The notes beneath the pieces are model-generated. The model saw only the letters and a list, made by a program, of their open reading frames with translations, was not told the DNA's origin and searched no databases. From an uncultured Roseburia sp. (lineage in GTDB: Bacteria > Bacillota_A > Clostridia > Lachnospirales > Lachnospiraceae), in assembly GCA_900753715.1 (NCBI GenBank), contig CAAEAE010000189.1, positions 1-6,777 on the forward strand: a stretch of 6,777 nucleotides of DNA. Reading direction: 5' to 3'. The position numbers and the translations under genes are program-made. Shown here piece after piece: positions 1 through 6,507 of the stretch (its first letter is position 1; every line of letters begins with the position of its first letter).

Positions 1-295
1 CACGGAGGAGATTCTGATACTCCTGTTCAAGCGGATTCCACGGTGTCTCAAGATTTTCCAGAGAAAACGTAATCTCATTCGAAATCCGCCGCAGATTTTT
101 GCATCTCCGGTAGGTTAAAATGATATCCACCACAACAAAGAGCATCAGGACAAATAAAATCACGCCCACACCATAAAAAACTTCTTCCTCTGGAATCTGG
201 TTAAAAATCAGAAGCGCTGCCATCATTCCTGCGCAAAGCAGCATCCCAATCATCCATTTCAGATTATATTTCAAATACGTAACCCCAAACCTCAT
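1..295 (-). CDS. BceS-like sensor histidine kinase, N-terminal part (runs off the left edge)
   Basis: Only the first 98 codons are present; the frame is open to position 1. The ATG at 295 overlaps the TGA stop of the response regulator as ATGA, so the two are probably translationally coupled. The visible protein starts MRFGVTYLKYNLKW and has two hydrophobic segments, at about residues 14-31 and 41-61, joined by a very short outside loop (about NQIPEEEVF). A basic stretch (TYRRCKNLRR, residues 61-70) and the start of a cytoplasmic helix follow. Two helices with almost no external domain are the hallmark of intramembrane-sensing kinases of the BceS/GraS type, which usually sense through a partner ABC transporter. 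The phospho-acceptor and ATPase domains lie outside the window, so kinase identity rests on architecture and on the BceR-like partner upstream. Confidence 0.8.
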   Translation of the reverse strand, partial: MRFGVTYLKYNLKWMIGMLLCAGMMAALLIFNQIPEEEVFYGVGVILFVLMLFVVVDIILTYRRCKNLRRISNEITFSLENLETPWNPLEQEYQNLLR

Positions 296-963
296 CCAAT
301 CCGATACCCGATTCCTTTCTTTGTGAGAATAAAATCTGTAAGTCCAACGGCTTCTAATTTTTTACGCAGGCGGTTCACATTTACCGACAGAGTGTTTTCA
401 TCCACATAACTGTCGCTCTCCCACAGCTTTGTCATAAGCGTATCGCGGGTCACGATTTTTTCTTTATTCTCCATCAAAACCTGCAAAATCCGAAACTCAT
501 TTCTGGTTAAATCAAGTTTTTCCTCTCCGTACACAAGCGTTGCCTCCGACAGGTTCAAAAACGCTCCCCGATGTTCCAGCAGCATATTCTGTCCTGCAAA
601 ATCATAGGTACGGCGCAGCATCGCCTGAATTTTTACCATCAGAACATCCAGGTCAAACGGTTTTGCCACAAAATCATCCCCGCCCATATTGACCGCCATC
701 ACAATATTCATATTGTCCGATGCGGAGGATGCAAAAATCACCGGCACCTTTGATACCTTCCGTATCTCCGTGCACCAGTGATATCCATTGTAAAAAGGAA
801 GCTTGATATCCATCACAACCAGATGCGGCGCAAATGCCAAAAACTCTGCCATCACATTGGCAAAGTCTTCCACGCATTTCACCTCATAGTCCCAGCTCTC
901 AAGATGGTTTTTCACACTTCTTGCTATAATCTTGTCATCTTCAACCAGTAAAATTTTATACAT
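292..963 (-). CDS. OmpR/BceR-family response regulator
   Basis: A two-domain response regulator of 223 aa, the usual length for the OmpR family. The receiver domain (about residues 1-120) shows the acidic pair E8/D9-D10, phospho-acceptor D52 (VVMDIKLPFYNG), S79 in the switch position, aromatic F98 and K101 in AKPF. The C-terminal winged helix (about 140-223) has the LTRNEFRIL, VNVNRLRKKL and KKGIGYRIG signatures and should bind DNA. The words LPFYNGYHWC and EIRKVSKVP are typical of BceR/GraR-like regulators, which answer to cell-wall-active peptides and control ABC exporters. I chose the ATG at 963 because MYKILLVEDD is the canonical family start; the longer frame upstream lies inside the GGDEF gene. 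The ATG overlaps the GGDEF stop by 8 bp. A GGAAGGA stretch about 15 nt upstream is a rather distant ribosome-binding site, consistent with coupled translation. The gene ends in an ATGA overlap with the kinase. Confidence 0.93.
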   Translation of the reverse strand: MYKILLVEDDKIIARSVKNHLESWDYEVKCVEDFANVMAEFLAFAPHLVVMDIKLPFYNGYHWCTEIRKVSKVPVIFASSASDNMNIVMAVNMGGDDFVAKPFDLDVLMVKIQAMLRRTYDFAGQNMLLEHRGAFLNLSEATLVYGEEKLDLTRNEFRILQVLMENKEKIVTRDTLMTKLWESDSYVDENTLSVNVNRLRKKLEAVGLTDFILTKKGIGYRIG

Positions 964-2053
964 AACGGATGCACTGGTTCCTTCCCTCATTCTTCGCACG
1001 GTACATCGCCTGGTCAGCCCGGTTGAAAATCTCTTCCGCCGGAATGTTTTCCCCACGGTATTCGTAAATACCGCAGCTCACACCAACCTGCTGCCCCGGC
1101 ATAAAGTCAAACCGCCAATTATTTAAGTTCGTTCTCACCTGCTCCATTAACGCAAACACTTCATCTGCTTTCTTGTTCTGGCAGATAACGGAAAATTCTT
1201 CCCCGCCATACCGGCAGATGCTTCCCTCATTGCTGCATACCTCCCGCAGGATAGAAGCGATTCGGATTAAAACCACGTCTCCGTTCTCATGTCCATAATT
1301 ATCATTGACCTTCTTAAAAAAATCCACATCCAGCACGGCAACCGTCATATTCTGACGTTTTTTCTTACAATCATCCTGCCCCTCTTCCAAAAGTCTGTAA
1401 AACTCAGAATGGTTAAAAAGTCCCGTCATCGGGTCTGTCCGCAGTGCAACCTTCATCTCATCATTCATCTGTGCACTACCGAAAATAATCTTATTTTTCT
1501 GCTCGGAAAAATGAATTAAAATCTTACAGATTTCGCTTACTACAATTATAAGCGTAAATGTCGCAATTCCGTTTGAAACTCTCTGCCGCAGTGTCCAGGT
1601 ATCATCAAACAGCATCGCCGTAAATACACTGAGAAACATCAGTGCAATACAGCCAATTGTTGTCCACTGTGTCAGCTTCTCATCATCAAACATTACCGAC
1701 ACTACAATCGGCGCCACAAATACCGCAGTTGTCACCAGAAATAACCCGTGAAATGTAGCAACCACCATACAGATTCCGCACAGTCCCAAAATCATTGCAC
1801 GGTTCTTATAGCTTCCCGGTGTGGGCTCCTTTACCATATGTTCTGCTGCCAGCACACACAACAGATTCAGTATGCTCGGACACACGATATAGAGCACACA
1901 GTAGGTAAACGAACTCTGCTTAAGCGGTCCGCCCCAGAGCAGCAGTGCAATATAAATAATTACTTCTGTCAAGAATATCGCCCCAACCGCAATATAATAG
2001 CATTTTAAAATACGTTCTCTCCATTGTTCCGTAACAAACGATTCTTCTTCCAT
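956..2053 (-). CDS. Membrane-bound GGDEF diguanylate cyclase
   Basis: Predicted to make cyclic di-GMP from two GTP at the inner face of the membrane. From the ATG at 2053 the protein has 365 aa. About six hydrophobic segments occupy residues 20-180 (for example YYIAVGAIFLTEVIIYIALL), with no recognisable extracellular domain. The GGDEF domain (about 200-365) begins with DPMTGLFN, has the metal-binding LDVDFFKKVNDNYGH block with D244, the signature RYGGEEF (GGEEF at 283-287), and ends with NRADQAMYRAKNEGRN. The catalytic residues look intact, so activity is likely. The inhibitory RxxD site, expected just before the signature, is replaced by SNEG. A GTG start 11 codons upstream is possible, but the ATG has a GGAGAAGG ribosome-binding site 4 nt away and the GTG has none well placed. 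The gene has its own promoter and overlaps the response regulator, so it heads that operon. Confidence 0.93.
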   Translation of the reverse strand: MEEESFVTEQWRERILKCYYIAVGAIFLTEVIIYIALLLWGGPLKQSSFTYCVLYIVCPSILNLLCVLAAEHMVKEPTPGSYKNRAMILGLCGICMVVATFHGLFLVTTAVFVAPIVVSVMFDDEKLTQWTTIGCIALMFLSVFTAMLFDDTWTLRQRVSNGIATFTLIIVVSEICKILIHFSEQKNKIIFGSAQMNDEMKVALRTDPMTGLFNHSEFYRLLEEGQDDCKKKRQNMTVAVLDVDFFKKVNDNYGHENGDVVLIRIASILREVCSNEGSICRYGGEEFSVICQNKKADEVFALMEQVRTNLNNWRFDFMPGQQVGVSCGIYEYRGENIPAEEIFNRADQAMYRAKNEGRNQCIRYV

Positions 2054-2057
2054 ACTA

Positions 2058-2065
2058 CCTTCTCC
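2058..2065 (-). promoter_or_regulatory. Ribosome-binding site that fixes the GGDEF start
   Basis: GGAGAAGG on the minus strand, 4 nt before the ATG at 2053. It favours this start over the in-frame GTG at 2086, whose only purine-rich stretch (AGAGG) directly abuts the codon. Confidence 0.75.
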
Positions 2066-2098
2066 AGATTGAACTACTATTTTCACCCTCTATTTTAT

Positions 2099-2127
2099 AA
2101 GATAGCACAAACCGTCTGAGATATCAA
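2099..2127 (-). promoter_or_regulatory. SigmaA-type promoter of the GGDEF / two-component operon
   Basis: On the minus strand, TTGATA (2127-2122; 5 of 6 match to TTGACA) is followed by a 17-nt spacer and TATCTT (2104-2099; 4 of 6 match to TATAAT). The predicted transcript would start near 2092, giving a leader of about 40 nt before the ATG at 2053. A second AT-rich word (TATAAA) just downstream could serve as an alternative -10. I see no clear intrinsic terminator between the lipoprotein stop (2160) and this promoter, so read-through from the upstream operon is possible. Confidence 0.6.
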
Positions 2128-2159
2128 GAAAACAAGTTTACTTCCAGAAGAAATGCCAT

Positions 2160-4355
2160 TCAATTATTTTCCTTCAAATAGATGGAAATACGGCTGTTAA
2201 TGCGCTCTGCTGTCTCTCCCGCCGATTTTTGCCCGTTAAAATAATCTGCCGTCTCCTCTTCTATGATAGAAGACATCTGCGCGTCCACTCCCTTTGTCAC
2301 CACCGCAGAATCAATCAGTTTTTCAATCTGCTCTGCCTCCTCCGGAAGCGGAACATAATGAAGAATGTTTCCAATGTCTATTAACGTATACCTTCTGTTG
2401 TCATCGTCGTCAAATGGATTTTCCGTCGCAAGCTCAAAATAAAGTTCCAGCGCCGATTTTTCCACCGGAAATCCCGCTGTTCTCTTTTCCGCATTAAAAT
2501 TTTTTCCTGTTCCTTTTATGAGACTTTCCAGAAATTCCCATGCGGCATCCGCATGACCAGACTTTGCAGAAATCGCATAGGCACCATCCTTTGCCTCTAT
2601 CAGATGGCCGGCACTTCCATCGAGTGTCGGATACCCCACAAACGAAACACTGTCTGTTTCGAGTATCTGCATTAAAAGGTTGACATCGTCCGCCGCGTCA
2701 ATCTGCACCTCATATAAAAGCGCATCACCACCGTCAGACAGTGCGCCCCAGACTGAAGTATTATTGTTTGCCGTATCGCCCTCAAACTGCCTGCAAAATG
2801 CGAGTATCTGATAAAACTCCTCACGGTTATAATTGCATTCTCCTGTCTCAAAATCCACAAATGTACTTTGGTTAAATGTCAGGCAATATTGGAGCAGCTT
2901 CTGCGGGTCGGCAGCAAAAATTTTCTTTCCCGGATAACGCTCCGGAAGCCCCATCATATCGGAAAGTGTGATAGCATCCTTATTTCCAAAATCCTCTGTT
3001 CTCCCCACAAGTGTGCGGATGCAGACCGCCGTCGGCAGTGCCACAAGTTTCCCGTCAAACGTGTACGCATCCGCAATATTCGGCAAAATTTCAAGCTCAC
3101 TTTTTTGCAGATAATCGTTTAAATCCAAAAATATATTTTTTGCCGCATACTCTGCTATCACGTCATCATCCAGGTTTAAAATATCCGGGCAGTCTCCCGA
3201 AATCATATCCAGATTCAGATTCGTGTATGCCTGTTCAAGCCCTTCCCTGCCCATACTGTCATCTAATGCCGGGTCATAATATTCCTTCAGTTTTATATGA
3301 TACTCTTTGTTCTGTCGGTTAAATCTGGCAACCGCGTCCATCAGGTTGCTGCCTGCAGACAACGCTGCAAGTGTCACGGTCTGATAGTCCGGCAAATCCG
3401 CTTCCGCTGTTTTCGTCAGCACCGCAAGCGTCGCTCCGTCTCCGGTCGCGTCATTTAAAAGCACTAAAATCCTGCCATCGGAAAGTACTTCCATCTGCTG
3501 TACACTGCCATCCGTGATATTACAATCCGCCAGTTTCAAAAATGCCTCGTTCTGCTGTGTCTTTAAATCATAACGGTAAATTTCTCCGTCAAACCGCAGC
3601 AGACAGCCATTTTCCCTGTCATCCGCCACATTATTGCCTGCCAGCACTCCGGTATATTCCTGTCCCAGTTCCCCGCTGTCCCACGATAGCTTGCGGAGAA
3701 TACCGTTGCAATAACCCGCTTCTTCTCCGTAAAAAATGCCATACACACTGCCGTCTGCACTCTCCATCAATGCGCCTATTCCGTCTGCCCTTATTGTCTC
3801 TTTATATGTTCCGTCCGTATCGAATGTCACAACCGCATTGTCCGCTGTCCGAAAAAACAGATGCCCTTGTCCGTCAACTGCCGCCGATATTCCGTCTAAC
3901 CCGATAATTTCCGTAATATCCCTGCGAAAGACTTCCGTTCCGTCACCGTCATAATTTACAAGCCAGGTTTCCATGGACGCCTCTGCACCAGTCCCCGCCT
4001 GTTGCTTCCACACACGGTATATAGCATCCAGGCTGCCGTCCGGCATCGGCTGTAACTGTACACTCTCCACATCCATGTCAAACGCAGGAAGCTCTATCGT
4101 TTCCCTTTTATATGGCTCCTTCATCTGCATCTTATAAAATTTCTGCTCCGGTGTGCAATAATAGACAACATCACCCAAAACCTCCATCTGCATCACATCC
4201 GCATCCATGGAATAAAATTCCGGATTGTATACAAACGCTTCCTCTGCTCCCGCCTCTGTGTCCTCCGGCACTTCATTTTTCTGACCTCCACAGCCTGCAA
4301 GCGCTCCTGCCAGCAAAACCGTAACAGTCAAAAAGCCCATTTTCCATTTTTTCAT
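2160..4355 (-). CDS. Lipoprotein with beta-propeller-like and family 1 solute-binding domains
   Basis: A 731-aa secreted lipoprotein. The signal peptide MKKWKMGFLTVTVLLAGALA ends in a lipobox LAGC with the lipidated cysteine at residue 22. Residues about 45-315 contain repeated aspartate-glycine turns followed by beta-strand-like words (PDGSLDAIYRVW, DGQGHLFFRT, ADGSVYGIFYG, FDGEIYRYDL, SDGRILVLL), suggesting a propeller-like fold. Residues about 322-731 resemble an extracellular solute-binding protein of family 1 (sugar-binding type): VTLAALSAGSN, VARFNRQNKEYHIKLKEY, DMISGDCPDILNLD, FLDLNDYL, YTFDGKLVALPT and a late AISAKSGHADAAWEFLESL. Such proteins normally deliver ligand to ABC permeases, but no permease or ATPase lies nearby. 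The ATG at 4355 is preferred over a GTG four codons upstream because GGAG sits 6 nt before it. It follows the M56 gene by 62 nt with no terminator seen, so it is probably the third gene of that operon. The ligand cannot be read from sequence. Confidence 0.87.
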   Translation of the reverse strand: MKKWKMGFLTVTVLLAGALAGCGGQKNEVPEDTEAGAEEAFVYNPEFYSMDADVMQMEVLGDVVYYCTPEQKFYKMQMKEPYKRETIELPAFDMDVESVQLQPMPDGSLDAIYRVWKQQAGTGAEASMETWLVNYDGDGTEVFRRDITEIIGLDGISAAVDGQGHLFFRTADNAVVTFDTDGTYKETIRADGIGALMESADGSVYGIFYGEEAGYCNGILRKLSWDSGELGQEYTGVLAGNNVADDRENGCLLRFDGEIYRYDLKTQQNEAFLKLADCNITDGSVQQMEVLSDGRILVLLNDATGDGATLAVLTKTAEADLPDYQTVTLAALSAGSNLMDAVARFNRQNKEYHIKLKEYYDPALDDSMGREGLEQAYTNLNLDMISGDCPDILNLDDDVIAEYAAKNIFLDLNDYLQKSELEILPNIADAYTFDGKLVALPTAVCIRTLVGRTEDFGNKDAITLSDMMGLPERYPGKKIFAADPQKLLQYCLTFNQSTFVDFETGECNYNREEFYQILAFCRQFEGDTANNNTSVWGALSDGGDALLYEVQIDAADDVNLLMQILETDSVSFVGYPTLDGSAGHLIEAKDGAYAISAKSGHADAAWEFLESLIKGTGKNFNAEKRTAGFPVEKSALELYFELATENPFDDDDNRRYTLIDIGNILHYVPLPEEAEQIEKLIDSAVVTKGVDAQMSSIIEEETADYFNGQKSAGETAERINSRISIYLKENN

Positions 4356-4417
4356 AGTACTCTCCACCCCTGCCCGCTTTTTTAAGACATCCCAAGCCTG
4401 TTCCGGCGGACAAACTT
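4356..4417 (-). other. Intergenic gap between the M56 gene and the lipoprotein gene
   Basis: 62 nt. It contains the GGAG ribosome-binding site (4362-4365) of the lipoprotein. I see no stable hairpin with a T tract, so co-transcription is likely. A TTGTCC / TGTCTT pair 18 nt apart is too poor a match to claim an internal promoter. Confidence 0.5.
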
Positions 4418-5887
4418 CTAGTTAATATTGCCGCACTGTGAAGCAGCCTCAAGATATCGTTCTAATTCTCTTGTATTTACACTGTATACGGTTTTTTCTA
4501 CTACAATCGCATTATCTCCGCTGCTGTACTTATCCGCCAGCTCCTGTAACTGTGCTGCCAGTTCTTTCATATCCGTTTCTGCAAGCTGTTTGAAATTCTC
4601 GGAATCCCAGAATTTTTCGATTGCTTCCATTGTCTTTTGCAGCGCTTCTTTCATTGCATCTGTCATTTCCTCCTCATCCGCCACGCACTCAAGCCCCTGA
4701 TTCGTCATTTTCATAACAGAGAGCTGATAATACACATGCACGTAGTACGCACTTGTGGGGTCTTCATTTTCATATGCCCAGAGATTGTCCGCATAGGGAT
4801 AATTCTTCCCGGATTCCTGCTCTGACATGGTCTCCTGCGGCTTCGCGTAAACAACTGCCGCTGATGTTGCAAACGTGACTGCAAACACCGCAACAACCAG
4901 CACCATTGCCGCCACCGTCTTCCGGGTCTGCTTTTTCATCCTTATCACTGCCAAAATCCGTTCTTCATTCGGATTCCGGCTGAAACTGCTGCAAAATGTT
5001 TCACTGCGGGGCCTCCGTTCTTCCATCCGAAGCAGTGCCATTGCATACGCCTTTTTCTCTTCTGTTCCCAAATGCCCTATGACACGCTCATCGCAGCTTA
5101 ACTCGATATCCCTGTTAAAGAAATATAACATCAACCACACGAGCGGATTCCACCAGTGGATACAGACTGCAAGCACCATAATGAACTTATAAAGCTGGTC
5201 AAATCGTCTGATATGCGTATATTCATGCTCAAGCACATATTCTATCGTCGCCTTCTCCGCCAAATCCAGATTCTCCGGCAAAAGAATAACCGGCTTTCGT
5301 AACCCATAAGTAAGTGGTGTGTCCACTGCTCCCGTCTTTCGGATACTGATTTTCCGCGCACATTTATGTTCCGCCAGCCACTTCTCTACATCCAATCCGG
5401 TTACCGGAACCGTCGTCGCAAACCGCCGCATATTCATGTGGTATGAAACCGAATACCAGGCAAAGCAGACCACCGCTCCTGCAAGATAAATAACTTTCCA
5501 GAGATTCTCCACTGCTTTGTTTTTTTCTGCTGTGCTGTTCTTTATCGTTGCATCAGCTCTCTCCGCTGTATTGTTCTTCACTACTGTGTCAGCTTTCTCC
5601 GCTGTTCCAGCTTCCTCTGCCAGACTCAATTGGGTGCTCTGACTTGGCAGTCCGTCATCTATCTGCTGGCATTTCTCTTCCTGCCTCACTACTCTAAATT
5701 CCTGAGGAATCAGGTTATAGATGCTCACCGGAGATGCTATTTCAAACGGAATCAGCAAACGAATCAACACGATTCCCCATAAAAACAGGAACATTTTCTT
5801 TGGCAGACGCTCCAAAAATAACAGTCGAAGTAGCAACACCGCAAGAATCATGATTCCACCGCATACACTCATTTCTACCAGATTCAT
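4418..5887 (-). CDS. M56-family (BlaR1-like) membrane zinc metallopeptidase without a penicillin-binding domain
   Basis: A 489-aa membrane protease of the BlaR1/MecR1 type, which passes an outside signal to a BlaI-type repressor. Hydrophobic segments lie at about residues 7-26, 32-50, 131-149, 235-256 and 325-347. The zinc site is HEYTH (221-225) in YVLEHEYTHIRRFDQ, with the family's downstream glutamate in IELSCDERV (E262). PLTYGLRKPVILLP and HWWNPLVWLML are further M56 signatures. After the last membrane segment only about 140 residues remain (349-489), rich in charged residues and helix-like. They lack the SxxK/KTG transpeptidase motifs of true BlaR1, so the ligand is probably not a beta-lactam. 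The loop after the second helix carries an imperfect 12-residue repeat. The gene starts 6 nt after the blaI stop, with GGAG (5897-5900) inside the end of blaI as its ribosome-binding site, so the two are coupled. Confidence 0.92.
   Translation of the reverse strand: MNLVEMSVCGGIMILAVLLLRLLFLERLPKKMFLFLWGIVLIRLLIPFEIASPVSIYNLIPQEFRVVRQEEKCQQIDDGLPSQSTQLSLAEEAGTAEKADTVVKNNTAERADATIKNSTAEKNKAVENLWKVIYLAGAVVCFAWYSVSYHMNMRRFATTVPVTGLDVEKWLAEHKCARKISIRKTGAVDTPLTYGLRKPVILLPENLDLAEKATIEYVLEHEYTHIRRFDQLYKFIMVLAVCIHWWNPLVWLMLYFFNRDIELSCDERVIGHLGTEEKKAYAMALLRMEERRPRSETFCSSFSRNPNEERILAVIRMKKQTRKTVAAMVLVVAVFAVTFATSAAVVYAKPQETMSEQESGKNYPYADNLWAYENEDPTSAYYVHVYYQLSVMKMTNQGLECVADEEEMTDAMKEALQKTMEAIEKFWDSENFKQLAETDMKELAAQLQELADKYSSGDNAIVVEKTVYSVNTRELERYLEAASQCGNIN
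5534..5605 (-). repeat. Two tandem 36-bp units inside the M56 gene
   Basis: Two adjacent in-frame units (5570-5605 and 5534-5569) match at 26 of 36 bases and encode TAEKADTVVKNN and TAERADATIKNS. A third partial copy starts TAEK just downstream. They lie in the loop between the second and third hydrophobic segments and look like local duplication followed by drift. Confidence 0.75.
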
Positions 5888-5893
5888 CGAATA

Positions 5894-6256
5894 TCACTCC
5901 AATTCTTCAATCATTTTCTTTAACCGTGCAATCTGCTCCGCAGACATCCGCTCTCTGTGTAAGAGCGCTGCAAACAGGGAATCCGCCGCTCCATCGTACA
6001 TTTTTTCAATCAGCTCATCGGTCTCCGCCATCTGAACCGCTTCCTTTGATACCAGCGCGTGACAGACAAATTCCGGTTCCACGCGCTCTATCGCTCCCTT
6101 CGCCATACAGCGCTTGATTAGCGTATACGTCGTATTTTTATTCCATCCATATGCCTCGCCTAAAATCCCCGCTATTTTTCTTGCCGGAATATCACCTTCC
6201 CGCCAGATAACATCCATCACTTTTAATTCCGAATCAAATAACTTTTTCTCTTCCAT
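5894..6256 (-). CDS. blaI: BlaI/MecI/CopY-family transcriptional repressor
   Basis: A 120-aa winged-helix repressor of normal family length. The N-terminal DNA-binding half has LFDSELKVMDVIWREGDIPA, then the recognition region GWNKNTTYTLIKRCMAKGAIERV (about residues 37-59), matching the family's W-x-x-x-T-[VT]-x-T-L-[LI]-x-R-L pattern. The C-terminal helical half (about 78-120) should form the dimer and carry the cleavage region used by the partner protease. The Asn-Phe bond cut in staphylococcal BlaI is not evident here, so the cleavage point cannot be assigned. The ATG at 6256 is chosen over an in-frame TTG at 6280 because GGAGG lies 5 nt upstream of the ATG. The gene heads the operon with the M56 protease 6 nt downstream. 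The large palindrome over its promoter suggests that it represses itself and the operon. Confidence 0.93.
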   Translation of the reverse strand: MEEKKLFDSELKVMDVIWREGDIPARKIAGILGEAYGWNKNTTYTLIKRCMAKGAIERVEPEFVCHALVSKEAVQMAETDELIEKMYDGAADSLFAALLHRERMSAEQIARLKKMIEELE

Positions 6257-6260
6257 TCTT

Positions 6261-6267
6261 TCCTCCC
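6261..6267 (-). promoter_or_regulatory. Ribosome-binding site that fixes the blaI start
   Basis: GGGAGGA on the minus strand, with GGAGG spaced 5 nt from the ATG at 6256. It lies downstream of the alternative TTG at 6280 and so supports the shorter protein. Confidence 0.8.
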
Positions 6268-6278
6268 AAACATATCGC

Positions 6279-6331
6279 AAAATATAAGACTGGAGTAGTC
6301 TTTTTCTTAGACTACTCCAGTCTTATATTTT
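6279..6331. promoter_or_regulatory. Perfect 23-bp inverted repeat over the blaI promoter, probable double BlaI operator
   Basis: The arms 6279-6301 and 6309-6331 are perfect reverse complements separated by 7 nt (TTTTCTT). Each arm is itself a smaller dyad, AAGACT-5 nt-AGTCTT on the left and its mirror on the right, containing GACTAC, which resembles the ACTACA half-sites of BlaI/MecI operators. This would give two dimer sites side by side. The repeat covers the spacer, the -10 and the predicted start of the blaI promoter, the usual place for a repressor. The match to BlaI operators is by resemblance only. Confidence 0.7.
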
Positions 6332-6337
6332 TGTCAA
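6309..6337 (-). promoter_or_regulatory. SigmaA-type promoter of the blaI operon
   Basis: On the minus strand a perfect TTGACA (6337-6332) is followed by a 17-nt spacer and a weak -10, TAGTCT (6314-6309; 3 of 6 match). Transcription should start near 6302, in the centre of the large palindrome, leaving a leader of about 45 nt. The weak -10 is part of the dyad and may be constrained by operator sequence. Confidence 0.6.
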
Positions 6338-6350
6338 TCTTTTTTGATGA

Positions 6351-6389
6351 TTATGTTCTCTCCGTTACATATTTTTCCTCAAATTTCAT
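6351..6389 (-). CDS. Possible 12-residue peptide or truncated gene start (unproven)
   Basis: Encodes MKFEEKYVTERT and stops with TAA. AAAGGG (6398-6403) lies 8 nt upstream of the ATG, a good ribosome-binding spacing. It ends 14 nt before the TTGACA of the blaI promoter. It may be a leader peptide, the decapitated start of a lost gene, or chance. I do not recognise the peptide and see no complete promoter for it. Confidence 0.2.
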   Translation of the reverse strand: MKFEEKYVTERT

Positions 6390-6507
6390 TTCAGTTGCCC
6401 TTTCACCTATTTTTCAAATTCACTTCATCCCATCTTCACATCGCACCGCTATAGTAATACTTGTCAAAGGGAAATGACCTTTTTACATAGATTCTTTTTC
6501 ATAACTC

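Noticed and set aside
964..1056. N-terminal extension of the response regulator (MGKTFRRKRF...)
   Set aside because: It overlaps the GGDEF gene, is basic and unlike the family; the receiver domain canonically starts at MYKILLVEDD (963).
2066..2082. AACTACTA stretch before the GGDEF gene as a second BlaI operator
   Set aside because: Only a short half-site resemblance; there is no matching dyad arm at the right distance.
3542..3907. Plus-strand 121-codon open frame opposite the lipoprotein
   Set aside because: It is rich in Pro, His, Arg and Cys and is explained as the antisense of a real coding region; no ribosome-binding site or family motif.
6257..6280. TTG start giving a 128-aa BlaI
   Set aside because: The GGAGG site lies downstream of this codon and points to the ATG at 6256; the codon also lies within the palindrome.
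6279..6331. Large inverted repeat as an intrinsic terminator
   Set aside because: The arms are AT-rich with no clean T tract, and the predicted blaI start lies in its centre, so an operator fits better.
6439..6467. Perfect minus-strand TTGACA as a second upstream promoter
   Set aside because: No acceptable -10 at 16-18 nt; the only AT-rich hexamer (TACTAT) is 5 nt away.
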